Below, one piece after another: positions 5,773 to 6,918 of a DNA stretch of 6,918 nucleotides; within the stretch, counting starts at the first letter, position 1, and each line of letters begins with the position of its first letter. The notes below the pieces were generated by a model, which was not told the origin of the DNA, ran no database searches, and saw only the letters and a list, made by a program, of their open reading frames with translations. The position numbers were made by a program, and so were the translations under genes. This DNA comes from Methanocalculus sp. (lineage in GTDB: Archaea; Halobacteriota; Methanomicrobia; Methanomicrobiales; Methanocorpusculaceae), in contig NZ_JAUSCG010000169.1 of NCBI RefSeq assembly GCF_030651615.1, positions 1 through 6,918 on the forward strand. The letters are read 5' to 3'.

Positions 5773-6917
5773 GCCTCTGCCTCCATCACCATCATATCTC
5801 CGATCCTCTCAGGAGATACCCCAAGCATGAGACCGGCAGCAGCAGTGCCCAAATTCTCACATTCGATCTGGAGTGCAACAAGGTACCGGATAATTGGACC
5901 GCTCCCAAGATGGTACTGGCTGCTGATCATCCTCCCGATATCAAGAATGCACCGGGAGAGGGATAGCTCAATTCGACCGGGATCACGGGTTCTTCTGACC
6001 TCCTCAAGGTGGGGTTCGATATACGGCCCGTATGCCGTTTCCCTGATGGCGGAGAAGAGTTCCGTGAGATCGGCTGTCCTGACAAGATCGCGGAGCATGG
6101 GTTCTGTGATCTCAAAGCCACCCGGCTGGATGAGGAAAGGCATCAGATCAGATGCATCCATTCCGCGTAACCTGCCCCGGATAAGAATCCTGAGATTCTC
6201 GCAGTCGATCATCCGACCAGCCATCAGGACCGCCGGTTCGTACTGCGACTCTTCGATCCCCCGTGCCGCCATCATCAGGGAGCGGTATGCATCTGAGATA
6301 AGTGCTGATTCAAAGGCGGAAAAGCCACTCGTTTCACCGATTTTTGTCCAGAGCTCCCGTATCCGTGGAACGACTCCTGAGCGGTGAAGCCTGGTCACCG
6401 CCTCTTCAACCGTCGCTGAATGTGCCGCTTTTCTGATCGCAGAATCGGTGAGCGAGGCGATCGGAACTGCCCTGCTCTCGATCAGTTCCTTTGGAAGGCC
6501 ACCTGCAATACTCCGGAGAATGGCAGCCACCTCGCGGATCTGATATACCTGAATATACCCGTTTATCAGTGGGCGGATCGCATCCGGTACAGTGCCTCCA
6601 AGGTTTGTGAGCATCGCATAATGATAGACCCGGATCAGCCGCTCCGTATCATCAAGAGAGATCCCTTCCCGGTATCCGATCTGGTGGCCGAGCCGTTCGG
6701 CTCGTTCGAAAAGTTCAAGAAGATCGCCAGCACCTGAGATCTCAAGACTGCCAGCCTTCGTGACAAGCGGGTTACCCATCGCCCTGACCCTGGCAGAAGG
6801 GTATGCAAACGAGGCGATGCTCAGGATGATCCGGAACCACCCGGCAGTTATGGCGAGGAAAATCGCGACCAGAAAAGCAACGGCAAGCCCGATCAGGATG
6901 AGACCTGATCCCTCACC
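5769..6917 (-). CDS. atpC: A-type ATP synthase subunit C with N-terminal membrane segment, 5' end outside window
   Basis: Subunit C (AC39/d family) is the funnel-shaped socket that joins the D/F shaft to the membrane K-ring. The frame is open from 6917 with no stop and no ATG, GTG or TTG before 6779, so the true start lies beyond the right edge; 382 residues are visible. The ATG at 6779 is not the start, because the family's conserved beginning, FAYPSARVRAMGNPLVT, spans it (compare Y-P-Y-A-V-T-R-V-R-G-M in Methanosarcina mazei AhaC). Before this block, visible residues 6-28 (GLILIGLAVAFLVAIFLAIT, then AGW) are uninterruptedly hydrophobic and free of charge, a probable transmembrane helix followed by FRII and then the soluble domain. 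The rest is helical, as in this family, including YQIREVAAILRSI and the ENLRILIRGRLRG segment. The stop overlaps the atpF ATG. Subunit E is expected next upstream. Confidence 0.9.
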   Translation of the reverse strand, partial: GEGSGLILIGLAVAFLVAIFLAITAGWFRIILSIASFAYPSARVRAMGNPLVTKAGSLEISGAGDLLELFERAERLGHQIGYREGISLDDTERLIRVYHYAMLTNLGGTVPDAIRPLINGYIQVYQIREVAAILRSIAGGLPKELIESRAVPIASLTDSAIRKAAHSATVEEAVTRLHRSGVVPRIRELWTKIGETSGFSAFESALISDAYRSLMMAARGIEESQYEPAVLMAGRMIDCENLRILIRGRLRGMDASDLMPFLIQPGGFEITEPMLRDLVRTADLTELFSAIRETAYGPYIEPHLEEVRRTRDPGRIELSLSRCILDIGRMISSQYHLGSGPIIRYLVALQIECENLGTAAAGLMLGVSPERIGDMMVMEAEA

Positions 6918-6918
6918 G

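Noticed and set aside
5572..6387. 271-codon open frame on the plus strand opposite atpC and atpF
   Set aside because: It runs antisense to two clearly recognisable subunits, its product is rich in Ser, Arg, Ile and Pro with no domain, and it has no ribosome binding site. It is a shadow of the codon bias of the real genes.
6777..6779. ATG at 6779 as the start of atpC
   Set aside because: The conserved opening of the subunit C fold (AYPSARVRAM) lies upstream of and across this codon, and the frame remains open to the window edge.

Overview
This window comes from a euryarchaeon, most likely a methanogen of the Methanomicrobiales type. The main evidence is an A-type (archaeal) ATP synthase operon on the minus strand in the order C-F-A-B-D, which is the second half of the H-I-K-E-C-F-A-B-D order known from methanogens. 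Several of its genes are preceded by GGTGA-type ribosome binding sites, as expected for an archaeal 16S 3' end. The assignment to order is inference; no marker gene in the window fixes it.

Layout, left to right. (1) Positions 3-1217, plus strand: the C-terminal two thirds or so of an M3A-family (thimet oligopeptidase-like) zinc peptidase, cut by the left window edge. (2) Positions 1218-1567: a 350-base stretch between the convergent transcription units. It is not empty. It holds a 58-codon minus-strand remnant that reads as the C-terminal half of a RelE/ParE-fold toxin, without a start codon or antitoxin, plus two weak inverted repeats that could act in termination. (3) Positions 1568-1675, minus strand: a 35-codon gene for a single-span membrane microprotein, overlapping the end of the subunit D gene by 4 bases. 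(4) Positions 1672-6917, minus strand: atpD, atpB, atpA, atpF and a 5'-truncated atpC.

How the genes work together. Subunits A and B form the A3B3 catalytic head. D and F form the central rotating shaft. C is the socket that seats the shaft on the membrane K-ring. The genes for H, I, K and E (peripheral stalks, stator and rotor ring) are expected just beyond the right edge. Every junction is an overlap of 1-4 bases or a gap of 5 bases, so the subunits are probably made by coupled translation from one mRNA whose promoter lies outside the window.

Two features deserve most attention. First, the visible N-terminus of subunit C carries a strongly hydrophobic, probably transmembrane segment immediately before the conserved start of the C fold. 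The first in-window ATG (6779) is therefore an internal codon, and the real protein extends past the window edge. Second, the 35-residue hydrophobic protein closes the operon at the position where Methanosarcina mazei carries ahaG. Both suggest extra single-helix membrane elements on this synthase, possibly in the lumen of the K-ring. That last step is inference.
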